64,000 nt of DNA. Source: Fratercula arctica. Its lineage: Eukaryota; Chordata; Aves; Charadriiformes; Alcidae. The position numbers and the translations under genes were made by a program. Location: NCBI GenBank assembly GCA_947846985.1, contig CANTUZ010000021.1, positions 1,914,711 to 1,978,710 on the forward strand, written 5' to 3'. Below the pieces are notes generated by a model, which saw only the letters and a program-made list of their open reading frames with translations, was not told the DNA's origin and made no database searches. This document shows positions 1-12,097 of the stretch, in pieces. Each line of letters starts with the position of its first letter. Positions within the stretch are counted from its first letter, which is position 1.

Positions 1-2022
1 TTCTGATGACCTTTGAGTAAGTCTTCTGGAGTGGGGCTCCTGATGAAAAGGTTTTCGGTCTCTTTCTGATGTAGAGCAGGTGTACATCGCTGTCCCTCAA
101 ATAAATTATACTTTGAGGCACCAGCTGAAACTTCTGAAAAGGTTCCCTTTTAATATGTGTCTTCCATTATATGAATCAGGCTGGTCAGTGCCTTCATCAT
201 TATACTGGGTATTTATTTATGGTGCCCAGGACAAACTCGCGGTAGGGAAACTAAAGGGGGCTTGAGCAATTTACTGCATGGTTCTGTCCAGGAAGCAAAA
301 CAGCCAAAGACTAATGAGAACCCATATTTTAACAGCTTACTGGATGGCAGCAAAGGCTGTCTCACAATGAATAGCAAAGAAAACCAAACTAAAACAAAAA
401 AAATCTTTTTTTCCCACTGTATGAACAGCACGGCTTTCTTTTGGCACAGCTTCTCTATGGTTTATTGAGGTGGTAAAATCTGGTGTGTCGGCCTGCAAAA
501 ACTCCAGTGGTTGTAAAAGCCTTTACATCATGGTTATCAAGAGCACAATGAAGCTTTCATGTGGCTAGACATCTTTTAGATGTTTACAGTAAAACTTTTG
601 CTTTTATTCATATTGCTAAACTTCAACTAAATAGGTTATTTTGTTTACAAGAATGAATGATAAAGTAAGTTTCACCTTCAAAGGAAAATTGAGCTACTGT
701 TGTTTGAAGGCCTCTCTTCCCATGCACTGTTTATAAAGCAACTGGATATTGAGTTTATAAACTTCCGAGGCTAGAAATAGTGCCTTCCACTTAATACCAG
801 CTGATCTGGCGCTTTGTTCCTTCTTGATCCTGGGTGTGAAGACCAGGGAAACGAATGAAAGAAGATTCAAAGAGGTCTCAGTATAACTTAGGCCTCCAGA
901 AAAATCCCAGAGTACCAGACCCTGAGCACCAGGAGGCTGTGAGTGAACTTGCTTAGAAAACTTGTTGCCCCTGTGTACTGCAGAGAATATACTCTCTCTT
1001 GTTTGCTTCTCAAATGATCGGAAAGACACCATGCTGCTTTTCCTTTTGCTTGCAGGGACGTAAGTACCCCAGTATTCTTTTAAAGCTGGATGTAAACAGC
1101 TCCTTGGAACAGTAGCTATTAAACTTCGTTGAAAAGTGCTTAGCAATGACAAAAAAATGTTATTTCCGAAAGGATTTCTGTAGCACTGAAGGTTTTTTTT
1201 TGCAAACGAAAGTCCAAATTTACCACAAAAATGTCCCTGTAACCTCTTATAATTCAAAACATATTACTTGCTTTTCAAAAGCACAGGCAAATTACCAGGG
1301 AGACTTTCTAAAATAAGACTGAGGGTTAGATGTATAACTTTGTGGACGATGCTTCTTGATAATAAAGTGTTTCCTTTTTTGAGTTTTCTCTGTGTTGCAG
1401 TAAGAAAGTAACTTTGCTTTATGTGGTTTATGTACTGACCTGTTTTAGGTGAAGAGAACACTAACGATGTTTGTGTATGCCTGCAGGCATGGGTATGTAA
1501 AAAGGAGTATATTTGTTTCCCTTTTTTTCCTATTAAATGTAGCATTTATGTCTTTAGCAAAACAAACAATAGAAATCTTGTCTTCATTTGTTCTTGTTTT
1601 TTGGGCTGTAGTGCATCCTGGCTTTCAGGGATGCAGACATTCCTAAGCTAGACATCTCCAGGCTCTGGCAGCTAATTCTCTGAATCTTATTAGTTATACT
1701 GAACTTAAACCCCTTTGAGGAAACGCCAAGAAAAAGTAGATACGTGTAAACCTTTTTAAGCCTGGTATAAAACTATACAAGCTGGGCTTAATAGGAGACT
1801 GAAAGCAAGTTGAACAGTTTTGAAATAATTGGGAATATTTTGCTTAATTTTTCCAATCACTTGATAGAAAACATGTTTTCCATTAAGCGCTTACATTTTT
1901 GGAGACTTAAAGGGGGGCTGCTTATTGTCAAAATGAGTTTTGTTTTTAACCAAAACATTTTGGCTGCTTTCTTTCCTTTCAGGGACTGTCACTCCATTGC
2001 TGGGGTAGTGGAGGGGTGGCTG

Positions 2023-2174
2023 GTGCCAGTTGGTCACCCCGAGTGCCTGAAGTGATGAGTGTTGTGGGGTTTGTGTGCCAGTCAGTCACCCCAAGTGTGT
2101 GAAATGATGAGTGTTGTGGGGTTTGGGTGCCAGTCACCCCGAGTGCCTGAAGTGATGGGTGTTGTGGGGTTTGG
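2023..2174 (+). repeat. 52-bp minisatellite, three units
   Basis: Three head-to-tail units: 2023-2074, 2075-2126 and 2127-2174. Each starts gtgccagt and ends gttgtggggttt plus one or two bases. The first two are 52 bases; the third has lost four bases (tcag) near its start. Unit divergence is a few substitutions. This is a direct tandem array inside intron 1. Confidence 0.93.
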
Positions 2175-5100
2175 GCACTGAGTGCTTCTGCTCCGAGGAG
2201 CAGAGGAGTACTGGGCTTCCAGCTGGTAGGTAGAAGTATGAAAGCCGGGAAGGCATGATGGTGGACATTCATCTTGCTATCCATATCATCCCCCATCATG
2301 CAGGAAACAAGTAGCAATGGAAATCTCAACACTTTCATTTACTTAAAAAATGCCAGATTATTTTTTCGCTGCTTTTCTGTTGGGTTTCTGAATCTTGATC
2401 TCATGGAGGAGCCAAGGTGGCACCTGCTGCTCGCTGTACGCAGGAACAATTGAATAAGCTGGTTTAGGTCTTCCCTGTTTCCATGACTTCTCTGAGGTGA
2501 TGACGTTGTTTTGGGGCTCTGGTGACACGCCATAGGCCATGATTAACTGGAGAGGCCAGTCCAGATTTGTTGCTACTGAATTTGAGGAGAAAACTTCAGT
2601 TGATCTTCGCCTCTTGAGTTGATCTTGGTCTCCTCCCAAGAGGTTTTTTCCATAGTTGATTCATAACTGGGAATTCAGCTGCTTTGCCGAGAGGCTGTTT
2701 ACTAAAATTAGTGAGTAGACCCTGTACAGATGGACAGATCAGAGTAATTTCACTTGTTTTATTGTACAAACTAGCTTGGGAGCAGTAAAAATGTATTGTG
2801 TAGTAAATATTGTAGTTGAATCATGGAAGCTGTTGAATGAGGCCATAATCTTTTAGAATGTTAAACTCCATCTGATATATGACATTTTAATCTTCTGCCT
2901 TTCTTTTACTGTCCTTGTATCTAGAAAAAGTTAACATAAGTTAAATACAGTAAACTTCGGTGAGTTTTGAAGACATTTTGTAGCGCCTTGACTAAATTAA
3001 AGGAAAATATTTGCTAGGGTTACATTTACTAATGTACATCATTAAACCTCAATGATTTGCAGGATGGAATAAATTAACAGATTCTTACAGAAAGACTGGC
3101 TTGGTCACCAGGTCTGGTTTATGTTGTACTAGGGATGTGGGAAGACTTTGGAGAGCTCAAACATTTAGGTAGTCAGGATCAGTAGTGTGGTGGGTTTTGG
3201 TTTTTTATCAAGACACTTCTGCCTTTTTGAAGGCTCCTACATACCTGTAGGTCGGTTATGTCTCAGAAATCTTTTTTCTAATAGTAATTCCCACACCACT
3301 TTCACATCCTTTGTGCAGTTCCAAAGTATTTTTCACCTCAGGTGCCAAATTCTTGGCTCTCTTGATGAGCATGGTAAACCCCATAACCAATCTGGGAAGC
3401 CTTTCAGTGGAAAAAAAAAAAGCCAACCCTCAAACCTTTCATATGTAGATGTATTGGCTTGTCTTAGTCCAAAACAGTTTAAGATAAATGAGCAGCCTCT
3501 GATTATCTTAATGAGGCATTTGATGTAGAAGCTGATAGCGCTAATGGCCATATCCCAAGTAATTTGCTGTGTAACAGTGTGTAGGAAAATTGCACAATTA
3601 TGCCCACCCATCTGGTCACCACTGGGTGTCCACATGGATAGTGGGAGCCTTTGATACTCTCATTTTATCGTTCTCTGAGTAATAGAGTGCAATGGATATT
3701 TTGCAAACTAAAAATTCCTATCGCTGAAGACAGCAATTTTTTTGTAGTTTTGACCTGGGTTTTGGTACTCATGCTCTCCAGTGTTACACATGCCAAGTAG
3801 TCCCCCTTTTTTTAATGTGGGGAGGAAATAACATGAAAAAACATCCTATCCCATATCATGTACAAACCGTCCATCTCTCAGAAAGGACATGCGCTGTGTG
3901 TAAGTGGTGAGTGAGCAGCACTGACAAACTCAACCATTCACAGATTTTGTTTTCTGCTTTCTGACGTTTAAGCCTCCGGGATATGCTGTGGTCGCTTTCA
4001 AACTTTTCAGTGATGAGAGCTAAAAACCTCTCATAATAAGAGTGAAGACGGTTGTATTCTTTTTACTCTAGGAGGGTGTATTTTAAGAAGAACAATAGTT
4101 ATCATAAGACCCATGAAATAAATCACAAGTGCCAGTGGTGAATATTATTTCTTAGTCTGTAATCTTGCCTTCTGTTTACCTCCCTTCTTAGTGCTGTCAC
4201 TGCCACCAACCCCTTGGGTTTTCCCGTATTAACTTGTCCTGCCATAGCATTTTTGCACCGAGGATTTTGCCTTCAAAATTGCATTTTTCACTCAGAGTGG
4301 AAGAGTGGAGTAGTGTTCAGTTTCACTGAAATTTTGAGTGAACACAGAGAAGGTATTGGCAACAGAAGGATTTTGTGGAGCAGGTGATGTCCGAATTCCC
4401 CTTCACAGAACTCTAATGTGATGCAAGAATTGAGGGCTTGCAGTGGGGATGTCCCAGCCCTCAGGCGCTTTCAGGTGTGGTGCTAATGCCTGGGAACTGA
4501 TTTGTCTGGAAAAAGGATCTGTTGCTTCTCTGCTCAGGATCCCCAAGAGCCTTCCAGGGTGGGAACTGCTGGCAGAAGGTGATGCTGGGGGTCCTGGGCC
4601 TCCTGCTCACTCGGGGTGACAGACCCCTTCCTCAGCACTCGATTCCCACCGTCTGCTCACTGCCCCCCCTGGCTTCAGCCTGTCCCATAAGAGAGCTCAT
4701 AGGAGGTGTCACTTGAAACGCTCTTTTCTGAGCATATTTGTATTACATTTTTCTTTCTGGAATAGTTATCTACATGTCAGTCTTCAGAAACGTTCTTAAG
4801 AGCCTTGCTGTTTAGCCAGCACTTGACTCCGGAGAAGCATCACTCGTGTTACCCTGGTGCTGTTACATTCTGTAATTATGCATGCTATTAACAATTTTCT
4901 GCTGCTTCTGGATCCCACTGCAGTGTTTGTCACTCTTGCTTTTGGATTTCACATTTGCAGAGTGTAACTGGCCATTCGTCATGTGGCTTGGATTTTTCTT
5001 GCTAGATTTGCCTTGCATTGCTTCATAGAGAAGAAGCTGAAATAGTAATACTAAATCACCTTCCTATTAAGTAGATAGCATCTACTTGTCTTGACTTGAC

Positions 5101-6012
5101 TTGCTTTCTTACCAAATGTATTTTGGGATCTCAAGAAAATTTATTTATTAGATCATACTTGTGAAGATAGTATATGAGATTGTTTCTCTTATTCCAAATA
5201 TAACCGTTCTGTGATCTTAATCAACATTTGCTTTAAAATTGTCCAGCCAGCAATTCCCTGACAAATTTGGCCAACAGCAGTGTTAATGTGGAGGTGGCTT
5301 TTTTGTTATGGCCTTAGTTCCTACTTTTCTGTCCACAGATTAGGAGAGCAGGTTGGGATTTCCTCCAAAGATGACTCATATTTGCCAGATCCATGTATAG
5401 CAAAAATGGGATGGTGCCATTACAATGTGTATTATTTATGCTACCTGATATTTTGTCCAGTAGTCACTGAACACTGGTAGCCTTTGTCTATGAGCTTGCT
5501 TTTTCTTCCCCCATTTGTCCACCTAAAGACAAACAAAAGCCCCAGGTGAATTCGGAGTGTGTCTCCATTAATGTTTTTGCTGCTCCTGCCCTCCCATCTG
5601 CCTTGATTTTCTAACTGGGAGTAGAAATTGCCCAAGGTCATATTTCAGAGAGCAATAACGTGTTATTCCTGCTGCCGACTCTACCTCTTGGCTGGTTTCT
5701 GTAGACCTCAGACTCCTGCTTGCAGCAACCTGTGGGAGTATTGGTGGTTAATTAGTGTGAGCCACGCCAGTCCCGGTTTTTAATTTCCTAGATAGTCCCT
5801 GCGTAATCTCCATTTCAATGATAGTTTCGCTGTTGCAAAACTACAGCTGCATCAAGGACCAGGTTTTGTATCGGTGACCTGCTGTGTGGCTGCGTTTCTC
5901 AAGGGCTGTGCCGATCTCAGAGCTGATGGGATGGAGCAAGAGAGAACTGGGGGAAAACACTTCTAACCTGGAAATTGTGCTGTGCAGATTCCCCAGAGAG
6001 CAAGCAACTGGG

Positions 6013-6052
6013 CTTGTACAGTTGTACAAGCTGGGCTGTACAAAAGGTACAG
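6013..6052 (+). promoter_or_regulatory. Two adjacent GTAC-core palindromes (candidate binding sites)
   Basis: 6013-6030 is a perfect inverted repeat with arms cttgtaca/tgtacaag and a 2-base centre; 6036-6052 has arms ctgtac/gtacag with a 5-base spacer. Four TGTAC/GTACA half-sites occur in 40 bases. Steroid-receptor half-sites can be of TGTACA type, but the spacing here is not the standard 3 bases. Seen in sequence; function is inference. Confidence 0.3.
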
Positions 6053-6384
6053 AAACCAGTGCCCCAGCTCCTAGCATTGTGATCTCATCCCAGAGCATCA
6101 TCTACTGGAGCATCCAGAAGGAAGGTAAAAGTTCCTAATGCTTTATCCAAAGCAAGATCTTCCTGCCAAAAAATTTATCACCAATAGCAGCATCTGCAGT
6201 TGAGTCTTGTGTGGCAGTTCTCAAATACTGGTGTGATGGACTTCAACACACAACTGGAATAGAAGAAGTTAAAAAGATTTGTAGTTTCATGGTTTTTGTC
6301 TGCTCAAGACACTATTTCCCCTTCTTTTCCATTTCCCAGCATTATGTCACTCACACCTTTGTCCTCTGGCCTGTCTTGTCCTTT

Positions 6385-6423
6385 ATCATAGAATAGTTTG
6401 GGTTGGAAGGGACCTTAAAGATC
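6385..6423 (-). mobile_element. CR1 3'-end relic
   Basis: The segment atcatagaatag followed by tttgggttggaagggacc is the reverse complement of the CR1 3' end. Only about 39 bases survive, 5'-truncated. It is non-coding. Confidence 0.8.
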
Positions 6424-9400
6424 AAACTGCTGATAACAGTTTGTTTGGAGCCAGGAGCAATCATCTTTGCTGTCTGTGTATCAGACAGGTGTTTCAGGAG
6501 GAATTACCTTTGAAATTAATGAGAAGGTTAAATGGGAGGCAATTGTCTCCACTTATGGATTAAATGAGCAAAGCTGAACACTAGGGCCTAAATAAAAGTG
6601 TGAGCTTTTTATTTCCAGGATGAAATTAGCCTTGTTAGGATGCTTCTTTTGGGGTTCCATAATTTACAGAATGACTTCCTAGTATTTACAGGTATTACTT
6701 CCTAAAAGGAGATGGTTATCGATGCTTTAGTGCTCCCTCAGGGCTTCAACAACAGGGTGACCTGTAGGAAATCTAAACAGGTTCATTCTTCTCAATTTAA
6801 ATTCCTTCTGTCAAAACAGGAATAACTCTTTGGATAGGGAAATGTTTTTAGCAGGATCCTGTCTGCTCAGCGGTGGCCCAGCTTCCCTGGATGGGGGTTG
6901 GTTGTGTCACAGGGCGGGATGGTGCTTTTCAGCCCGGTGATGATTAGAAATACTCCACCCTTGGGAGCTCCCACTCCTTTTGCTGCTCGTCCCTTGGCGG
7001 CTGGCAGGGACTGACATTACGCCAGCACGTCGGCACGGCCTGCGCTTGCATAACCTACTGCATGGGCTGACCAGCTTTAGCAAAACAGCCCTCTTGGACA
7101 GATGTTGCAGTGAAGCCGTGATTAATCGGGGAAAAATTTTAACAACCTTAAATGGCAGTAAATTTATTTTGGCAGGTGGAGACTGAGAAAGTCGTTGCTG
7201 CCATGTAGTGGAGCGTTACTCTGAAGGGTTAGAACCACATTTTATCTGCCACAGCACTCTCATGCTGTCTCCTGTCTCAAACTTTTACCATAGCAAGAGC
7301 TTCAGTACCGAAATCTCCTTTTTACAGAAATCTTTCTAACATGTTTGCCATCCCTGTGGGAATGTGGAATGACGTTTTTTTCAGACCCTCACTAAACATG
7401 GAAGTACTGTTGCTTCTTTCTTCAGACAATGCAATGCACATACTTATGGATAAAGAATAAAATACCCTTCTGAATTGACATGGTGACAGCTATAGCTTTG
7501 TTCTAACGTTTGGCTTTTCAAGGCATGTGAACTGGCATTGCAAATAACACTGAATATCTTCTGTGAGACTGGACGGGCTAAAGCCTGCCAGAATGAATTT
7601 TTTCGAATATTCTTGTAATATTCTTTCTGAAGGTGAAAAAGTAACTTGGTTCCTCTGAGAGATTTCTTTAATAGTGTCCTGTATTAAGATTGGAGCTCTT
7701 TAGATTTAGTGAGACAGTAGCCGACACTTAAAAGATCCTTGAGAAGCAAGTGATAAGGGAGAATTGATTGATAATTTTAGCAACATTCGATATGTGAATT
7801 ATTTTCAATTCAAAAGCTCCAAAATCTCAGCAGCTCTGCTGTTGTATTTTATTTTGAACAGGAATTTAGTTTTGACTTCAGGAGTAGGTTGCTGGCGTTT
7901 CTCTTTTTTAATCTCTCCTTGTGGGGCAACAAGAGTTATTGTTGGGGCATCTATAAATTTCATGGAAGTTTGTTTATTTTACTGAGGCTCTGTTCGGGGC
8001 AGAAAGCACCTAACTGAACCTAAATTTTCTGTGCTCTAGAAAAGTTTGAGCCTCTCTCGGCTTGTAATGGAGGACTAAAAATGACTGTTGAACACTTATA
8101 TAATGTTGTTATTGCCTGAGATGCAAGATGTATGCAGCCTGCAGTCACAGGGGCAGCACTAATTTTGGTTATGGTGTTGCCCCGTGTTCTTAATTCTTTA
8201 ACCAGCAGAAGTGGTAACATCTACGCTGTTTTCTTACCAACGCTGTACTGAGAGTAGTCAGCAGACAGGGAACTACACAGCCACCGAAGACCATGTGTTA
8301 GAGTAAGTGTTTTCCTTGTAAAAAAATAATAGCATATATTTTATACAGTCGGTCTTTCTGCAAACAGTCAAGTTGTTAGTCTGGCAGGATGTAATTCCTT
8401 TTTCCTTAGTGGTTTGATTTCCTTTTGGCTTGTGTGTGCTTAAGCTCGTCACCAGTCTTGTGCTGAATTGATGTTGATGCTAAGGAACTTTTTTGAGTAA
8501 TTCAAGGGACGGATATTTGTGAAAAAATTGTGATTTGCTTTTTATCGATAGTAAATGCAGGCTATCAAGACAAAAATACTAAAAGTATAGGCCTATGTGT
8601 ACATAATTTTCAAAGTCATAGTTTGTGGCAGCATATGATGGTTGTAGTTCATAGTGCAAAGAACTAGCTGGCAGATGCTTTTATTTGGTTTTTTTAATAA
8701 GGTATGAAGGCATAACACACATCTAAAACAGCTGAGAGACTGGTATGGCTTAAAGAGTTTAAGTTTACTTAAATTCTTAAAGCAACTCTAATTTAAGGCA
8801 TGTTGGTTTCTTCAAAAAGCTTTTGTTACTTCGGATAGAGGCCATATTATGTAAGATACAATTATTTGTCATCCAAGTAGTGATTTTAACAGGGAAACAG
8901 TTTAAAGCTTGATGTGGCCTGTGTTGTGGCAGTAACATTCAAAGTGTCATTGCACGCAGGAGTGAGACACTGGTGAGGTACGTTTATAAAGGCACAGTTT
9001 CCTTATTTACTATATCACAATAGCTGTGTCTCATTTCCCTCCAGTTACCTTGCAGATCAGTGACTGTCCTGAGTGCCAACAGTTGGGAAAATGAGAAAAC
9101 AATCAGAAAAGGCTTCTGTGTTCATGTTATCCAAAACGTTTTGAGGCTGCAGCTTGCAACTCCCGTGTGTCGTCATCCTGTGGAAAAGCTCCAAGAGGTG
9201 CCACAGAGAGCATGGACGCTGCGGAGCAGGGGTGCGGCCCAGGAGGAATATTTTGTGTGGCGTTACCCAGGATGAGCTGGGGTCAAGCCTGTTGTCAGAC
9301 GTGGTCAGAGGATCAAGAGGTCTAGTACTGCTGGCTCAGTAGCCACAGCTGAGGTGTTTTTAAATCCTTTTTCCTGCTATTGAAAAGAATTGTTAAGAAC

Positions 9401-11549
9401 CTCCTTAAATTCCCTTTAACCAGCTACTTCATTTTCCTTGGGTTTTTTTTCTTTGCCCTAAATGGAGTCAAGGCAGTCTGGAATAATGTGTGTGGAATCG
9501 ACAGGCCATTTTTTGCTGCATACACTTTTCCTTCAAGATGACCTTTAAGCCTTGTGTTGGTTGCATTTCCATTTAGGGAATCCTTAAACTGCTTGATATT
9601 ATTGGGGGGGGAAGGCCTAGATAGAATCAGAATTTTGAGTGTTTGTTTGCTGATAGTAAATTGCCTTCTTGTGTGTCCTCCAAAACTTCATACAGAAAAT
9701 ACTATACCCAGGACTGCTTTCGGAGAGGGGACAGCAGAGACAGCAGCAGAAGCAGCTCTTGGGGTGAGAGGGGGGACATTCTGAGCACAGCAGCAGGTGA
9801 CGGCTAAGCGCTGGTGCCCTGCTCAGCTGCAGCAGGAGAGAAGAGAAAAGCTCTGGCGCTGAAAATGTTCTGTGTTCCCAGAAGTATGCTGGAGATGCAG
9901 GATTTCTCAAGATCCCGGGCACACTTTTGGAGAAACTGTGCCTTAGTGCAGCACCAGGGAAGGTTCTGGAGAGTAGCTCTTCGTTGGGTCATTCTTGAGC
10001 TCTTCCTCGTACATTCAAACTCTGGGAAAGCAAAGCTTGATGAGACCTAGACTGCATCAGGAGCAGCTAAGGCTGTGCCTGTGCTCGTTCGTCAGTGCGT
10101 CTTGGAGCTTCACACTAGTGTCTAATCCTGTTTCGGAAACTTACTTCCTTTTTCTCCTCTTAACTCATTTTATGATTCATACAAACTGTTCAGATGATGT
10201 TTCACTACTGCGTTGAACATAAACTTTAGTTTCCCCTGAGTCCTCCAGCATTGATGTCCACACTGGTGAACAGGGATTGGAGGCAGTCCTGGGGCTCAGT
10301 TGCTGCTCTCTTTGTAGCCGGGGGCATCTGCACAAGAGGCAGCTCATCCCACCCAACCCCTCCTGCTCCGTCTGTGCCACCTCCCTCCCTGGCCCAGGAG
10401 AGCGTGGCAGGAGCAATCACGGACAGTGCCCTGGCATGAAGATCCCTCCGTCCTAAGAAGTAAGAATGGTCTGGCATTCGAGTTTGGTACCTGTGTGAAA
10501 GTTTCACCGAGCTTCTCAGCCCTAAGAAAAAGAAGGGAATGTTATCAGTGGTGGAGGAAAAGTGTTTTTCCTGTTTAAGGCTTTTATGGTACTCATTCTG
10601 CAAGGTGGCATGAACTGGCATCTTGGGAAAGATCAGATTTGTATTACATGGTCAAAATATTTGTCATGTATTTACTACAGGTTTATCAGGCACTAAAGGG
10701 ATGAAACAAGTCAATGAGTTGCTGACAGACCGGCTGCACAAGCCTTGGACAAGGGTTTGATTTTTAAGGTTATGCCCCTTTTACTGAAGGTACCAGCCTG
10801 GCACAGACATATTTTGCTATGGAGAAAGATACAGGTCTTTCTGCTGGAGGGTTTTGTGGTCCACAGGTCCCTGGAACTAGTTTACAGCTATTTTTATTGT
10901 ATTTGTTTCCTTCGGATCTATACAAAATGCTTGTTCTTTTAATGTCCTACTTTTTATTATAATTATAGATTGTGAGTGCCAGCTGTGAAGGAGGCAATGC
11001 CTGTAATTAAATTCTGCCTGGGAGTGCCTGGCAGCATGTGTCTTTCTATAATGGCAGACTTCTTTATTTGAAACAGACTTTTGTTTGGATGCCTCACTGA
11101 ATAATCTGTCAATAGCTGAAATAATACCTTGATCCCAGAATAAGTGGTGCTGCCAGAAATCCCGCTTGCTCCTCTGGTTGGTTCCATGGTCACAGCTAAT
11201 AAACTGTCTTTGCTCACGCTGCAGCTCATTTTGCTCCTGAATTGCCCTTTCTGCTAAAAATCTGGCCGAATTGGCTTAGTCACTGATTAATGTAATGTAT
11301 ACAAACAACTGCTTGCTCTGCTGCCCTGAGCCCCAGTCTGTCTATGCTTGGGGTTATGCCATTCCTCCAGTGTTTTTTGTGGAGCTGTGAACTTCCAGGG
11401 GTTTTAATGATGGGAACGCCAGTGCAGACCACCTGCCTGACTTTTGTCTGAGCATGGCTAAATATCACAGCCTAGATGGACTTCTCTCTTCACTGCTTGC
11501 GATTGTGGTGTGAAGACAGTTGTGTCTAACAATATTCCCTCTCCTTTTA

Positions 11550-11569
11550 TTTTTTTTTTTTTTTTTTTT
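11550..11569 (+). repeat. T20 homopolymer
   Basis: Uninterrupted T run in intron 1. Confidence 0.95.
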
Positions 11570-12071
11570 AATAAGGATGAGTACAATGTGAGGGAGAGGG
11601 AGGAACACAAGGGGGCCATGAACCAGTTCCAGGGTTCATGAAGCAGCAATAAAGATGCTGTTATAAATGAGCAATGGCTTGTAAAGGGTTGCAAGCTGCT
11701 AATGTAGGTTACTGGGTTGATACCATTGATTTAATAATGGTTCTTTAATCTGTTTAGAAATTTTGACAGTCCTTTCAGTTTGAATATGATGAATTGGTCC
11801 CTTGTGAATTTTTGATTATTTCTTTGGGTCATTTTAATAGTTGCAAGACCTGCCAAGTAACACTGAGCTGCACAGCACGCTGCTATTTCTGATCAACCTA
11901 TGAAGATAACAGCCTCAGTAATTGCAGTGGTGGTGAAGTAATTGTCATCCAACAAGCTGTAATTTGAAAATGGGTACCATTGCTTGGCCAGTGTGGTGGT
12001 ATAGTTCAGAAGCTTTTAAAATACTACCTGCTAATACCTTTGTTTTGTTATATGCCGCTTATATCTGATTA

Positions 12072-12097
12072 GCATGTGATGAAAACATCACACGTGC
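12072..12097 (+). promoter_or_regulatory. Inverted repeat carrying a CACGTG E-box
   Basis: The segment atgtgatg-aaaa-catcacac forms an inverted repeat (7 of 8 arm bases pair) and overlaps CACGTG at 12091-12096, with a CATGTG E-box in the left arm. This is a plausible site for bHLH-zip factors (USF/MITF type). The surrounding AT-rich sequence has several homeodomain-type TAAT/ATTA words. Confidence 0.3.
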
